Of a DNA stretch of 64,000 bases, positions 53,601-64,000 are shown one piece after another. Source of the stretch: Septoria linicola (lineage: Eukaryota > Ascomycota > Dothideomycetes > Mycosphaerellales > Mycosphaerellaceae); the NCBI GenBank assembly GCA_024114885.1, contig CP099418.1:2480001-2544000 (forward strand), in the 5' to 3' direction. Every line of letters starts with the position of its first letter. The stretch's first letter is position 1. Below the pieces are notes generated by a model. It searched no databases. It worked only from the letters and a program-made list of their open reading frames with translations, and was not told where the DNA came from. A program made the position numbers and the translations under genes.

Positions 53601-54716
53601 TACCTCTAGCTCCTCCAGACGACGTTTGTCCTGTGCTGTGCTCCGGATCGTGCGTTGCGAGTGAATTGAGGCAGCTGCCGGAGATGACGGCCTGCGTGAC
53701 CGAGCAGTGCTGACAGTGGGCGATGTAGGGACCGGCGGTGGAGGGGCAAAGTTGGTCAGAGTCTCGTCTGCACCGTCCTCCGATTCCTCCTCGGCGCCGT
53801 CCTCATCTTCGACATCTGTGTCTCGCTGGCTCGCCGCTGACGACGTAACAATGCTATCGTGCGTAGACGCGGCTTCGCTCGCCTCATCGCTAGTGCCCTC
53901 TTCCGTGGTAGCGCTCAGGCGCTGTCGTGTTGTGGGCTTGATCGCGAGTCGCCCCGGCACAGACGGACGGGGAGCAGCTGTGGTCTTTCCCGTAGACGGT
54001 CGAGCGAGCCCTGGCCGAGCAGCGGCAGCAGGAGCAGCGGCCGGTCTGGTGGGTCGAGAAGAGGAAGTCCCTGGCAAGTTGGACGTCCTTCGACCAGCGG
54101 CGGTTGCGGCTGGCGTGATGCTGGCCCTTGACTTGACAGTTGATGCGTTTGCAGCAGCGCCCCCAGCTGGTCGTTTGCCGGCAACAGGGGGAGTTCCTGT
54201 CCGTGATGTCGACGTGCTCGTCGCGCTGGACGTGCCGTTGGTAGGCCGTGGCTTTGTGGGTGATTTGATAGGCGATCGAATGCCACTGGCGAGACGCGGT
54301 GCAGGTGTAGGACTGCCATCGATGGCGCTGGCTCGCTTGCCAGGGCCAGGCTGGGTCAAGGTCTGTCGTCGGGCTCCGGTAACAGCGGCGTGCACACTGC
54401 TCGGACGTCCCTTGACCGCCGCTCCACCTCTGGCTGATGCTACTGCTCCTCCGGCTGCGGGCTTGGCTTTGGGATCCTCCACAACGCTGTTGATGCCGTT
54501 GGGCCGACAGAAGATGCCGTAGGGTGCTGCACACTCAAAATACCGCTTCCCCTGGACTGATCCATCATTCTTGCCTGATGGCTCCTCCAGCACGACGCCC
54601 ACCCACTGTCCCTCTGCAAACGCGGTCGTGCCCACAAATCGCACTGTGCCGATTCGGCCATCGTTCAATTCGACCCTCTGGTCCACCTTCCACAGGTTCG
54701 CTGTGCTGTTGCTCAT
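50673..54716 (-). CDS. Dynactin large subunit p150Glued
   Basis: An intronless frame of 1347 residues from ATG 54716. A CAP-Gly domain occupies about residues 8-75, with GRIGTVRFVG, EGQWVGVVLEE and the GKNDGSVQGKRYF groove that binds the EEY/F tail of tubulin. A basic Ser/Ala/Pro-rich region follows to about 340. Long coiled coils run from about 360 to 720 (dynein-contacting CC1) and from about 1110 to 1250 (CC2). The dynactin domain lies between them, at about 730-1020 (VQLFLPESFQTERDSVRALLRFKRISFKANLV). The protein links dynein to microtubules and cargo; orthologs include Neurospora ro-3 and Aspergillus nudM, needed for nuclear migration and endosome transport. Confidence 0.95.
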   Translation of the reverse strand: MSNSTANLWKVDQRVELNDGRIGTVRFVGTTAFAEGQWVGVVLEEPSGKNDGSVQGKRYFECAAPYGIFCRPNGINSVVEDPKAKPAAGGAVASARGGAAVKGRPSSVHAAVTGARRQTLTQPGPGKRASAIDGSPTPAPRLASGIRSPIKSPTKPRPTNGTSSATSTSTSRTGTPPVAGKRPAGGAAANASTVKSRASITPAATAAGRRTSNLPGTSSSRPTRPAAAPAAAARPGLARPSTGKTTAAPRPSVPGRLAIKPTTRQRLSATTEEGTSDEASEAASTHDSIVTSSAASQRDTDVEDEDGAEEESEDGADETLTNFAPPPPVPTSPTVSTARSRRPSSPAAASIHSQRTIRSTAQDKRRLEELEVANEMLKRKQLEDRGLKQELQKTQKERDDARHINDRLTNKTKAQREEVEKLKKMVADYESQVKSVEDMQAQHEMDIENALLDREMAEETAENLKADLEEVRARNEEIELELEILKEENNELGKEMSPEDRNSAGWLQLQRSNDRLKEALLSLRDMTRDNEAELKEQIVAMEDQIKDMDNIRAQFEESRENLLRTEADAEDLREQLEVAQNAEEILEKLSDENMALKDQINNLNDVIEDLEDLKEVNDELEVNHIETEKQLQEEIDFKDSLLLDRERTAKDQQAALDEADYNINRFRALVSQMQSDLQDLEASKQISQAEADQLSSKSRAMLDLNQKLQSSAAKTQVKTLDLELQKLDAAQAQEHLDIVQLFLPESFQTERDSVRALLRFKRISFKANLVQGFLKERVSSFGTRGLDEEVFAACDALDKLTMIRGMASRLTGSISHCSAQAFASYGGAYYELEVVERTLDTYVDALRRDELEESEMTVRLGRSIEVMTHLSSLHLHTGLADHANDLIARAELLHSRLDSTASALLVARNLVENGLPKASDDAEYEDESVTDAALIVNRIKTITDFARNAKVVSGKTLRALTELEQRSLTLEESFIDHFENAEQMAIQITTYACQSGTALQDIFNEEGRVEPVSPSDVSAALARSASIIFSLSSQESGPYATLNMRVRDLSSLLSELSGIPTDLDNTVEFERAPSPWVARAQELKRIKEANVDTEAELARAQVAINERDGMIKQKEVELNEQTVRIEMLEARMKDASKRSAKIAELEKEIRDAKAAESKVRSELTRAQQNATEDIDRVRGEMARLSEERKKYGLGNKIVDGDTVGSTAAATMQRQTYKIAGLEGAVRHLKDENHKLRQPAPEHRMSRSSWLEASLPLAMVKKSRIARSVEGDRALQTLLELSTSSKSIDLTKMPENKLAWRPAKQTPRWQIEMHKGNWADFDQWRNSLMEDGKSSSFTYGVLPTGVQV

Positions 54717-55140
54717 CTTCGCAATGCTTGTCTGGTCGTCCGGTCCTCGTCCACGCGCCCAGTACGTGTTCCTCCGCTACTCATACTTGGCGTGATTTGT
54801 CGTGGGGGGTGAGGCGGGGTGTGCTGTCGCCGATGCTCGCACACACTCGCTCTACACGGTGGCATGTAATGTTTCCCTGAGACCAGACCACCAGTGACGC
54901 GCGACGCGCAAACGAATGAGCACACGGACGGGCCGCGCCGCGAGGTGGGTCTCCAGATCACATTTCACCTTGCCTCTCACAATTATTGAGCGATTCAGTA
55001 ATCACAGATTGTGCTCCTGTTAGCTCAGCCGCTGTTCCACTGGCTCGAAGTGAGTCTCGAACAAGACTATCTGTGTCTATGGGACGGTGTCCTGGTCACC
55101 GTAGGGCCGAATTGAGCATAACACATTAAACGCTGCAAAT
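54717..55140. promoter_or_regulatory. Divergent promoter, p150Glued / Rpp40
   Basis: A 424-bp interval between diverging starts. No convincing motif or gene. Confidence 0.4.
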
Positions 55141-56178
55141 ATGCTCGACATCGGAAAAGGCGATGGACCAAAACCACGATGTGAGTTCACAGTCAGCCAG
55201 CTCTCCAACTACATCGACCATGATCGACCGCCGACCAAGAAGCGACCTTTCAGCACCATTCTAGAGCAAACATACTCTCATACTCTCGACCTTCTTTTAC
55301 CAGAGCCAGCCGCAACCGCTTTCCAAACTGCTTTTGCCTCGAGCGCCGCCAGCAATTCGGTTTACGCCAAAGTTCACATGAAACTGCATGAGCTCATCTC
55401 TGGCGACTTTTTCAACACGTACATCAAAGCAGCTGGGTCCAACATTCTTATGCTGTCGGAACGCCGTCCAGGGATCGATCACATCTATTCACTGCGCAAT
55501 GGAGTCCTGCGACTGGAAATCGACAAGCCTACGTATGAACGGGCAGGTCTTGAAGGCAAGTCCATCTCTTCTGAAGGCCGGAAACATGTCAAGGCGCGTT
55601 ATGCCATCGAGCTGGATCTTCGACAACCGAGTATGGTGCACGGGAAGAAGGGCTTTGAGAGGGTCATGTGGGCGTTCAAGAACGTCTTTGATCAGGCTGT
55701 GACTTGGTTGTTTCTTGATCTGGGAGCGGAAGGGGAGACTATGATCAGTGGCCACATCAAGGATTTCGGCCCCACGTTGCAAACTAGTCTCGTAGATGTC
55801 CAAAGTCAGCGTGGCGCCTCGGTAGCGCACTGCCCGGATAATTGGAGTCAAGACAACTACGAAGAGGCCGCAGAACTACTGGAATGGATCGGTCTTGCCA
55901 TGCTAGCCTCTCCGAGGGTCGAGGCTGCTGACCACGCAGATCCTTACTTATGTCGATACCAGGTCCCTGGAGGCGATCGGTCAGCAGAACAGCAGGACCT
56001 GGTGAGGTATCGGTGGCGTGGCTTCATTTATCCAGGCTTTGTGCAAAGGGTGCTTTTGGCAGCACTGAGGGCAGCTGGAGACCAATGGCTAGCTACGAAT
56101 GCAACAGCATTTGACGCGAGCGCTTACACAATCTTGGTTCGAAATGGAAAATGTGCAACGTGGCGGTACCAGGATTGA
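55141..56178 (+). CDS. RNase P / MRP subunit Rpp40-like
   Basis: An intronless 345-residue protein. Diagnostic segments are LRLEIDKPTYERAGLEGK near the middle, RYAIELDLRQPSMVHGKKGFERVMWAFKNV, and the C-terminal RYRWRGFIYPGFVQRVLLAALRAAG with AFDASAYTILV. These match the Ribonuclease P 40 kDa (Rpp40) family. The protein would be a structural subunit of the nuclear RNase P/MRP ribonucleoproteins that process tRNA 5' ends and rRNA. It converges on MON2 with about 260 bp between the stops. Confidence 0.88.
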   Translation: MLDIGKGDGPKPRCEFTVSQLSNYIDHDRPPTKKRPFSTILEQTYSHTLDLLLPEPAATAFQTAFASSAASNSVYAKVHMKLHELISGDFFNTYIKAAGSNILMLSERRPGIDHIYSLRNGVLRLEIDKPTYERAGLEGKSISSEGRKHVKARYAIELDLRQPSMVHGKKGFERVMWAFKNVFDQAVTWLFLDLGAEGETMISGHIKDFGPTLQTSLVDVQSQRGASVAHCPDNWSQDNYEEAAELLEWIGLAMLASPRVEAADHADPYLCRYQVPGGDRSAEQQDLVRYRWRGFIYPGFVQRVLLAALRAAGDQWLATNATAFDASAYTILVRNGKCATWRYQD

Positions 56179-56439
56179 GTTCAAGATTACCATTGAGGTT
56201 GCCACCTCTATGAAGTAGCGAGGCATGTGGTGCGAACGAGATAGTGGCACCGTCACTCCGGCTTTGAGGATATATTGGACAGGAGGTATCAGTCTATCGC
56301 AAGACAGGGTTGCGAGATCGCTTTACACGGGGCGAGATCGTCCTGCCGTCTCCGATTCGTGACTAGCAGCCAAAGAGCCGTGCGTGCAGCTGGTAACTGT
56401 TGCGCCTGGCCGACGGAAACGAACGTCACACGACGATGT

Positions 56440-59400
56440 TCACATCGGCATATGTACCGCCAATAAGAGGGATTGCAGAGGCTCCAAGACTTCTTCAGCA
56501 CCGGACCATCGATCACCGGCCGTCCTTACAGCTTGTACGAGGAGCGGATACAGAAACTGCAAATGCACCTGTGCAGAGTCTTGCTTGATGAGCTTCGATC
56601 CAGCTTCACCTGCCAGTGCGTGTGCAGGAAGCCTCAGTCGTCCTATGCATTCAAAGCTGAAGAGCAATTCTTCAAGCTCGGACAGAGGTTGTGGTCGCTT
56701 GCCTCTCAATGGCTGATCCGCAATGTATGCCTTGATTGGCATAGCCAGGCGATGGATCAACAGTGGCGTCGCGATTTGTGCCATGCGAGTGGACTCGTAT
56801 GGCTGCTCATCATGCGAGGCCAAGATCGTCAGCTCTTTCCAGCATATATACGCCAAATCTTCTCTTCTTGAGCATTGGGCCCTTGCTACGCGACCGTTCC
56901 GAGGCTCGCCAATGCCGTTCAGCTGCACTTGGCTCGGATTCATCATTTGAGATGTCTCTGAGAGGTGTATGATGGAGGCCTTGAATAGATGGCACGCATA
57001 TGATTGCCGAAGGGCATCATGTAATGCCGCATCCATAAGTTGCGGTACTAGAATGTCTCGCAGTCTGTGGAACTTCTCCATGTCGAACAATTGGTCGTCA
57101 TATATGATCTGCGCATCTTGAACGTCGTCCAAGTTGTCGCTGCTGAGTATGCCGCCCATAATACCCACTAGGGCTGTACAGATGTCATTGCGTATTGCTT
57201 GATCTGCACGCGCGACTTTTTCGACCGCTGGTCCTGCGATTGCCAAAGCGCTGCTCACTGCCTTTTGCCACAGGGGCGTGCCTTTATGCTCGGCTTTTAT
57301 GCCATATTTTGCTTCGACCAACTGTTGTAGAGCGCGAAGCGCCAGTGCTATGGCATCTGGGTCAAAGTCGTTAGACTCGCTGATGCTTGAGAGCACCAAA
57401 TCTTCCAGCCATGCAATCGCCTCGCTAGCAATAGCGATGAATGTGGGCCCTTGGTAGCCTGACTCCCGAAGATGCATTGTATCATGGTGCAACGTAGCAA
57501 TCTTGGCTGCCACCGTGATCAAACAACCTGGATGGCTGAGTCTTATCTTCTTCAACAAGGACAAGACATTAGTTTGCAATGCACTCATGACATTCGCATC
57601 GGCCCCATAGAGTGGACCATCAGCGTCCCTGATTGTGTGGAACAAATTGTCGATTAGCGTTCGAGCTTGAGACAGACTCAAGCTGTCACGAGTAAGCCTG
57701 TACAGCTCGTCTCCAGCCTCGACGTACGCAATGTACGCGTCTTGGTTGCTCTGCTGCTTCTTTCTGCCGTGGTTTCCGTTTGAAGGCGTGAAGTGTGGCA
57801 CTCGTTTCAGCCAGAGGCTCACAGTTCTATAAATCGGTGACTGCCAGACAACTTTCGAGGGCTCGATGACTGCAAGTATCCGTGCCAGCGATGAGTATGC
57901 GGCGGTATTCAGCGTGTAGTCTTCCTGATCCATGTATCGTTCCAGTACGTTGAGGAGCAGTTCCCACAGACTCGGCAAACGTGCCATCTGCTCAATGATG
58001 CTAATGTGCTTCGCCACCACTATCGACTGCCCTTGGATGATTGTGCTGGACATCGCAATGTTTGGGGAGACCGATGTTGATGTTGTCGATTCGTGGTTGT
58101 CTGGCGCTGAACTTTCCAAGTAGGAGTAGGAATCGGCTCTCGAAATTTGCAGAAGTGTGCTTCGCAATAAAAGCTCCCACGAATTCGGGAGTAGCTCGTC
58201 GCCATGGCTCTTGAGAACGCCGCATATAGTCTGGTAAGCAGCATTCCGAATCTCATGCTGGGGCTGTATCGCGACATCCCGTAGACGCAGGACGAGCGTC
58301 AGCCATTGAGCTGGGCAAGACGTCTGGAGTATCGGCTGCATCTCATCCTCGAGCTCGTCGAACCTACAATATGCAGCATCTAATTAGCATTGATTATCAC
58401 ATAATTATACCTGCCAGCCAAAGCTGGTCAAAGGCGTGAAAATCGAACCATTTCATGACTTACTCGGAAGCTTGCTTCATGAAAGCATCAATTTCAGATT
58501 CACTGCACTTTGCAAAAAGATGGTCGGAAACTGTCAAGCTCATCGTGACGGTAGTCAACGATGCATTGAGGTCATCGAATTGGCACATGAACCGATGCAG
58601 GAGTTCAATGAGCGACGGGATAGTCGCAGCGGGCAGTGTGGCCATGAAGTCAGAACAGAGAAGCTGAATGGCATCAAAAGCTGTTCTTCCGATCTGTTGA
58701 GTGACGAGCTCAAATGATATGTGTGTCCAGTCTATGTTGACTTGATCATCGTCAGCTCCACCCGGAGTCGCACCATCGTGTTCGAAAGCGCTCGAAATGA
58801 TGGCGAGAACGCGATTCCAGCCAGCCACAAGAGAATCTCCATGCATTTCAAGAATGGCTCGAAGTGATTCGAAGACATAGCTTTGCACTTCTAAGTCTGT
58901 TTGACTCAAATGGCCTTCCTCAAGGTAGATTTCTTCGATGATTCGCAACAACGTGGCTAGGGCTCGACGTTGTACAGCAGCACGCTGGTCTGGCTCCTCA
59001 TCAACTACTTGGGCCACTGTAGCTTCGGCTAACCTGACCAGCACATTGGTTGCACCACGGCGAGCATCTCGCGGCACGTCGTTGGTCTTCGCAACTCTGG
59101 CGAGCTCGTTAACCAGGTCTGTCCATCCGCTCTCATGAGGATCGTCGTTGGTGAATCGAGTTACGTTGAGCTCTGCAAGCTTTCCTAGTTTGGGAAGCAC
59201 GAAGTGGAAGTCCCTGGAGTGCAAAGCTACCACAGCACTGATGCCTGGCAGACCGGAGAATGTTCGTCGATTCGGAAGTACTGTCCGGGGTGTCGTGGGT
59301 CGCTGCTCGGAGGTTGGCGATAAAGGGGAGGATGGACCTTCGCTCTTACTGTGCAAGAGTTGGCAGAATGTAGTAAGCACATGTGTGAACGATGCGTTTG

Positions 59401-61680
59401 GATAGTCAGCAGTGCTTTCGAGTAGATTTGAAGCAGCCTTCTCGACATTGGCCACTTCGGCAGAGAATGCTTGGACAACTGACGCGGTATCTATGCTGCC
59501 ATGGGCTGATACAGAGCTCTGCCGAGTAAGCTGTTGTGGTGTTGTAGTGCTCAGCACTGTGTCTGCTTGTTTCAATGCACTGACCACTACTGCAAAAGCA
59601 GCATCTAACGTTGGACCCAACGCGATCGCAATGTTGAGTAGAGCGCGCAGGCAGAGCAGATTACGCACAGTCAGCATAGGTCTATTGTGCTCCAATGAGC
59701 TTCGTCTCTTCCCATCGATCGACATTGCCGAAGCTTGAGACACTAAGCTGTCCACACTCAGCAAGCTCTTGGGGTTGGAGAACACTCTTGGACTTTCAAC
59801 ATTCGGCGACCGAATCGGTTCAGCGACAGCTGCATTCAGCACATGTGGAGGCACAGCTGCCTTCGCAAGCGTCGTCATTAAGGCGTCCCGGGGCGTACTT
59901 AAACGCAGTACACCTGCAACCTGGACAAATCGCTGGTACGCTTTGATGAGATTTCGAAAGTATTGATCGTCCAGCGCGGCATTGAGGAAAGTCGACGCCG
60001 TTGCAAGCACCGCGGGCCACAGACGGTCAACGATGTGAGCTACAGCCGAAGCTCGCTCAGCGTAGGGCGCAGTCTTCGCGTCTAGAGGATTGAGAGGCAC
60101 GGCTCGCGTTCGAAAGGATGACGTCCGTGCTCTATCGCTCGACGGTTTTCTCGTCTCGATGGAGCTGCTCGCCGCTTTGACTTTTCGTTTCTCGTGATGC
60201 ACGGTCAGTGGCAAGATGATCTTGGCGAGACTGTCAGATAAGCCACTCAAGCAGTCTAATATCAACGCGTAGGGATACGTCTCGGGAAGGTTAGGCGGGT
60301 CGTGCTTGTCTAGCTGGTCGAGGACCAGTGATCTGGGCAGACTCCATTGCGAGCTGACGCCTGCGATGCTGGCTTCTGCCACGCCGAACGTGGCGCCAAA
60401 AGAGATGACACCAGCCATACCACCTGCAGCCTCGAGGGTGGCCTGTTCTGAGGCGCTCTGAGATGGTGTAGTTGGCCCGGTGGGAATGGATGATTGCTGT
60501 CCCAGACCAATAGCGACAGGCTTCTCAGTCGAGAGACGCACGAAAGCTGACAGCATGTCTTGCACGACTGGCTTGCCAGCTTCACGCAAGTCGAACGTCA
60601 TGTAAGCGTCAATGAGCTTGCTACCGTCGATGAACAGGCCCCGCAGCAGCTCCATTACTAGAGTGCGCTTCCAGGGCGTAGCGTGATCGTATTCAAGTGC
60701 TTGTGTGCACAAATTCAGAGCCACTCCGCATTCTTCTGGAAATTTGGATAAGTACCGATCCAGAACTAGGCTCAAGAGGCGAAGAGCACGAACAGTGAAT
60801 GGGAAAGATGGCTTCTCTGACAAAGCGCGTATGATCAGGGGCCAGGCATTTGCGCCAATGATGGCCAGCAATTCCTCGTGGCACGCAAACAGTTCATGAT
60901 GAGCATCGATCGACGACCAGAGAAGCTCCAGACTGGGCAGTGACTGCTGAAAGCCGACGAACTTTGTTGGCCGCTCGTCTGCAGCCAAGGCAAGATCACG
61001 AAACACCCTAAAGGCATCGTAGGCAGCGGGCCTCAGGTGTATGGGACCTTCTCCGCCGGGCACTTCAACAGTCTCTGCGCTGTCGGCCATGCTCTGATCT
61101 TCGGTAGCCACCTTTCCGAAGACCGTGGTGACCAGTGATTGCAAAGTCGCTGCCGCCACGCCGCTAATGGTCGTCGTCTTGGCAGCCTGCAGAGACGCGC
61201 ATAATTGCAAGGCGACACCAAGCAAATCGCCTCTGAGATCTGTCGCATAATTTTGGATCAGTGAGGGAAGTGCTTGAAGGATCTTCAGTTGCACATCCAG
61301 GCCCAGATCTGCACATGAATTGAGGGCTTGAAGCGTTTCCTGGAGCCGTGATCGGGGCAGGCCTGCAGAGACAATCAAGCGTTGAAGGCAGGAGATGCCA
61401 CTCGCTGCGAGCTTCGCGTTGCGGGTGCTACACGCAAGGAGGAATGGCTCCACGAAAGCAGGGCGACTTCTGAGGTCTTTGGTCAGTCAGCCAGCCATAG
61501 ATTCTGCATTGCGAATGGACAGAGAGTGCATGTACCAGCTGCTAGTTGTTGCTCCGACGTCACAGTGAGCGTCTTGAGGTCGTGTAGGGACTTATCTGCC
61601 GCATTGCGAAGCTCCGTGTTCTTGCGTTTAGCTTCAGATGACAGAGTGCTCAGCTCGTTGGCGAGCAAGGTAGATGTCAT
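56440..61680 (-). CDS. MON2: Mon2-like Golgi/endosome trafficking protein
   Basis: Three exons (61680-61536, 61476-58464, 58363-56440) encode 1693 residues. The N-terminus (TSTLLANELSTLSSEAKRKNTELRNAADKSL, then DLRSRPAFVEPFLLACSTRNAKLAASGISCLQRLIVS) is the DCB region of the Mon2/BIG family. The HUS-like block follows (RPAAYDAFRVFRDLALA, LELLWSSIDAHHELFA). The last third (DELEDEMQPILQ, IRNAAYQTICGVLKSHG, WELLLRSTLL) is the conserved Mon2 C-terminal region. No Sec7 catalytic domain is present, as expected. Mon2 works with Dop1 and the flippase Neo1 at the Golgi and endosomes. Intron 1 uses acceptor CAAAG, because the following AG at 61470 breaks frame. Confidence 0.93.
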
Positions 61681-62107
61681 GGTCTAGACACGGCTACGCG
61701 CCGGATACCATCAGGTCAGTTGTGAGACGCACGCTCAACGAAGCTCGCTCAGGAAGTGTATGGTGGACGCCTCGTGCAGAGAGGGCGCGTATGGAAGATT
61801 ATGTCTCAAGTGAACGAAGGACTGGTGTCATGTTCCACGCTCGATCAGGCAAGAAGAAGCTTGGCTACAATACTTCGGAGCACCGTGCGTCATCGCAGTA
61901 ACTTAGCTCCGCGCATCGACAAGTTCTATAGCACAGTAGCAGTGCAGTACCTGCTACTTCTCCGTACAAAGTGATGAACCTCGTCCAACCAACGTCTCTG
62001 TCATAACTCCCGCCTGTGACCAACTCTGAGAGCTTCATACACCGTGCGAGGCATGCAGAGCCACCGTATCCAAGCCAACCACTACATATCCACCTCCGAG
62101 AACGTCT
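61681..62107. promoter_or_regulatory. Divergent promoter, Mon2 / Vps9
   Basis: A 427-bp interval between the starts of two endosome-Golgi trafficking genes. No gene frame with conservation. Shared regulation is plausible but no motif is claimed. Confidence 0.45.
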
Positions 62108-64000
62108 ATGTCCAGCACCGATGAAGGTGCAGCACCAACGGATGCAGTTGATTATGGCTCGATAGCAGAGCGAGCACCGCAGCTGTCGCGGACCTTGTCC
62201 AACGACTTTGACGTGCAGTCTGGGCAGGAACCATCGGCAGAACGCCATGACACGGCACAGGAAGAAGCAGCGACGGCGACAATGACTTCACCTGACGGCA
62301 GAGCTCGAGACACCCCCCTCACAGCAGCGAATGTCATGGGACCCAATCATGCTGCGGGAGAGCAGCACGACGACGATGATACCAACGCGCGGGCGAGCAT
62401 CGAACGGCAAGCAAGCGAGCATCTGGCGCGGAGGGCCACAGAGATGTCGCTGAGCGGAGACGACGACGACGAGCAACCGCATGGCCGCAATCCGGACCGC
62501 ACTGCTATCACGACCAAACATGACCTCCCGCAAACTCCACCTCCACCTCCCCCAGCGCCGCCACGGAAGAACAGCGATGCTGCAAAACAACCGGCACGGG
62601 AGCTTGAATACGATGAGAAGCATCCTCCGGCGACAAGCGACGACTCACAACTTGAAGTGCCAGAAGCGCTGTCAGGCACCACCGAGGTTGCAGGAACCGA
62701 AATCCAGAACATCATGGACCAATTTGAAAGTGGCATGGGAGGTCTGGAGGAGCAGGCCATTATGTCACCACGGCTGGAGCGCCAGCAGCCCATGTTGGTC
62801 TTACCCCCTCGATCGTCTAGCCTGGAGCCACAGCCATCATACACTCTGAGCCCACAAACCTCAGGACAAAGCGTCGTCTCACCCATTCCATTGAAAGCGC
62901 AAGGTACAGGTACCTCCATAGCATCAAGTATCCATGGAGCCGGGGCAGACGATACTGCATCCATCACGAGTGCCAGAGCTGGCACTCTCTTCCAGCCTCC
63001 ACCCCCCTCTCCGGAGCCAGAAGCAGCGCTGCCCTTTGATTTCCATCGCTTCTTAGAGCAGCTGCGGAACAAGTCTGCAGATCCTGTCGCACGTTATCTG
63101 CGCTCATTTCTTGGTGAGTTTGGCAAGCGGCAGTGGATGGTGCACGAGCAAGTGAAGATCATTTCGGACTTTCTAGAGTTCATCTCCAGGAAGATGGCGC
63201 AGTGCGAGGTATGGCGTACGGTGTCAGATGCGGAATTTGACAATGCCCGGGAAGGCATGGAGAAATTGGTCATGAACAGACTGTATTCGTTCACATTCTC
63301 ACCCGCCATACCTTCTCCTCCCTCGAGTCCGCGGAAAAATGGCAGAAGCAATCGCATGCAAGCGGATCAAGCAAATCTACACGGTCCTGGACGACGGGGA
63401 CAGCATCAGGAGGATGTCGAGCGTGATGAAGTCATTGCACAAAAGATCAAGATCTATGGTTGGATTCGCGAGGATCATCTCGACGTTAAACCTTTAGGAA
63501 CGAAGGGGGACAAATTCTTGACGCTCGCACAGAAAGAGCTTCTGAAGATCAATTCCTATCGAGCACCGCGAGACAAGGTCATTTGCGTACTAAACTGCTG
63601 CAAAGTCATATTTGGCTTTTTGAAGAATGCCAAACAAGACCAGTCTGCTGATGCGTTTGTGCCTCTGCTGATCTACACGGTGCTGAGAGCTCGTCCCGAA
63701 AACCTGGTCAGTAATGTGCAATACATCTGGCGATTCCGCAACCAAGACAAGCTTGGCGGTGAAGCAGGCTATTACATGTCTTCATTGATGGGAGTAGTGA
63801 CTTTTATCGAGAATCTGGATCGGACGAATCTCACCATCTCCGACGAGGACTTTGAACAGAACGTCGAGAGAGCCGTCAGCGCGATTGCGGAGAAGAACCG
63901 GGCGGACGAGCAGGAAGCCAAGTTTTCGGTCCAACGCGCGACTGGTCCCATGGGCCATCTCAACGAGAAGAGCACGCTCAGCCGACCTGAAGTGACGCCA
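62108..64000 (+). CDS. VPS9: Vps9-like Rab5 guanine-nucleotide exchange factor (3' truncated)
   Basis: Open from ATG 62108 to the right edge, 631 codons with no stop and no intron needed. Residues 1-300 are acidic, Pro/Ser-rich and disordered. A helical bundle begins at about 318 (FDFHRFLEQLRNKSADPVARYLRSFLGEF). The VPS9 domain follows: QKIKIYGWIREDHLDV at about 445, YRAPRDKVICVLNCCKVIFGFL at about 490, and the catalytic stretch ADAFVPLLIYTVLRARPENLVSNVQYIWRFRN at about 520-550 with the conserved Asp and Tyr, then GEAGYYMSSLMGVVTFIENLD. It activates Vps21/Rab5 on endosomes. Fungal Vps9 usually ends in a ubiquitin-binding CUE domain; that part would lie beyond the window. Confidence 0.95.
   Translation, partial: MSSTDEGAAPTDAVDYGSIAERAPQLSRTLSNDFDVQSGQEPSAERHDTAQEEAATATMTSPDGRARDTPLTAANVMGPNHAAGEQHDDDDTNARASIERQASEHLARRATEMSLSGDDDDEQPHGRNPDRTAITTKHDLPQTPPPPPPAPPRKNSDAAKQPARELEYDEKHPPATSDDSQLEVPEALSGTTEVAGTEIQNIMDQFESGMGGLEEQAIMSPRLERQQPMLVLPPRSSSLEPQPSYTLSPQTSGQSVVSPIPLKAQGTGTSIASSIHGAGADDTASITSARAGTLFQPPPPSPEPEAALPFDFHRFLEQLRNKSADPVARYLRSFLGEFGKRQWMVHEQVKIISDFLEFISRKMAQCEVWRTVSDAEFDNAREGMEKLVMNRLYSFTFSPAIPSPPSSPRKNGRSNRMQADQANLHGPGRRGQHQEDVERDEVIAQKIKIYGWIREDHLDVKPLGTKGDKFLTLAQKELLKINSYRAPRDKVICVLNCCKVIFGFLKNAKQDQSADAFVPLLIYTVLRARPENLVSNVQYIWRFRNQDKLGGEAGYYMSSLMGVVTFIENLDRTNLTISDEDFEQNVERAVSAIAEKNRADEQEAKFSVQRATGPMGHLNEKSTLSRPEVTP

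Noticed and set aside
58364..58463. A 13-nt micro-exon inside the second MON2 intron
   Set aside because: Splice-like sites exist, but using them breaks the frame of the conserved C-terminal region; a single 100-nt intron keeps it.
1..64000. tRNA, 5S rRNA, CRISPR, transposon inverted repeats or a secondary-metabolite cluster
   Set aside because: No B-box-like tRNA core in the right context, no repeat array and no transposase, PKS or NRPS frame was found by eye; a tRNA or repeat search program could still reveal small elements.

Overview
The window looks like nuclear DNA of a filamentous ascomycete. Genes carry short GT-AG introns (about 49-150 nt), the gene set is fungal (two Zn(II)2Cys6 regulators, a Git1-type permease, a Zds1-type protein, a Kmt6-type SET protein), and genes lie on both strands without operons. 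The two near-copy introns in one gene resemble introner-like elements known from Dothideomycetes, so I lean towards that class; this is inference.

Layout. 0.7-5.5 kb: Zds1-like mitotic/polarity regulator (-) and an Mpv17/PMP22 membrane protein (+). 5.7-9.4 kb: an unassigned DUF7587-like protein (-), a broken BTB/POZ gene (+), a HIT hydrolase (-). 9.8-13.5 kb: mitochondrial ribosomal protein uL2m and B-type cyclin, divergent. 14.7-21.3 kb: two tandem Zn2Cys6 transcription factors, the second moc3-like. 21.9-25.1 kb: GINS subunit Psf1, a small NTF2-like protein, a secreted Cys-containing protein with a charged tail. 25.9-31.4 kb: Git1-like permease, SMYD-like SET protein, secreted CPWC flavoprotein. 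32.6-36.7 kb: large CXC-SET protein of the Kmt6/EZH2 type. 37.0-43.8 kb: Ric1, casein kinase 2 beta, cytochrome b5-like membrane protein. 44.1-50.3 kb: small mitochondrial coiled-coil protein with paired repeat-like introns, GTP cyclohydrolase II, LURP-one-related protein, Pgc1-type glycerophosphodiesterase. 50.7-64 kb: dynactin p150Glued, RNase P subunit Rpp40, Mon2, and Vps9, which runs off the right edge.

Most genes are housekeeping. Membrane-traffic genes recur (Ric1, p150Glued, Mon2, Vps9), and Mon2 and Vps9 share one 427-bp divergent promoter. No secondary-metabolite cluster, intact transposon, tRNA, rRNA or CRISPR was seen. The most unusual structures are the pair of similar introns around a 17-nt exon at 44.3-44.6 kb and the frame-broken BTB gene at 7.6-8.4 kb. 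Spliced models were built by eye from splice sites, frame continuity and remembered family conservation. Except for the BTB gene, coding lengths of the spliced models add up to whole codons.
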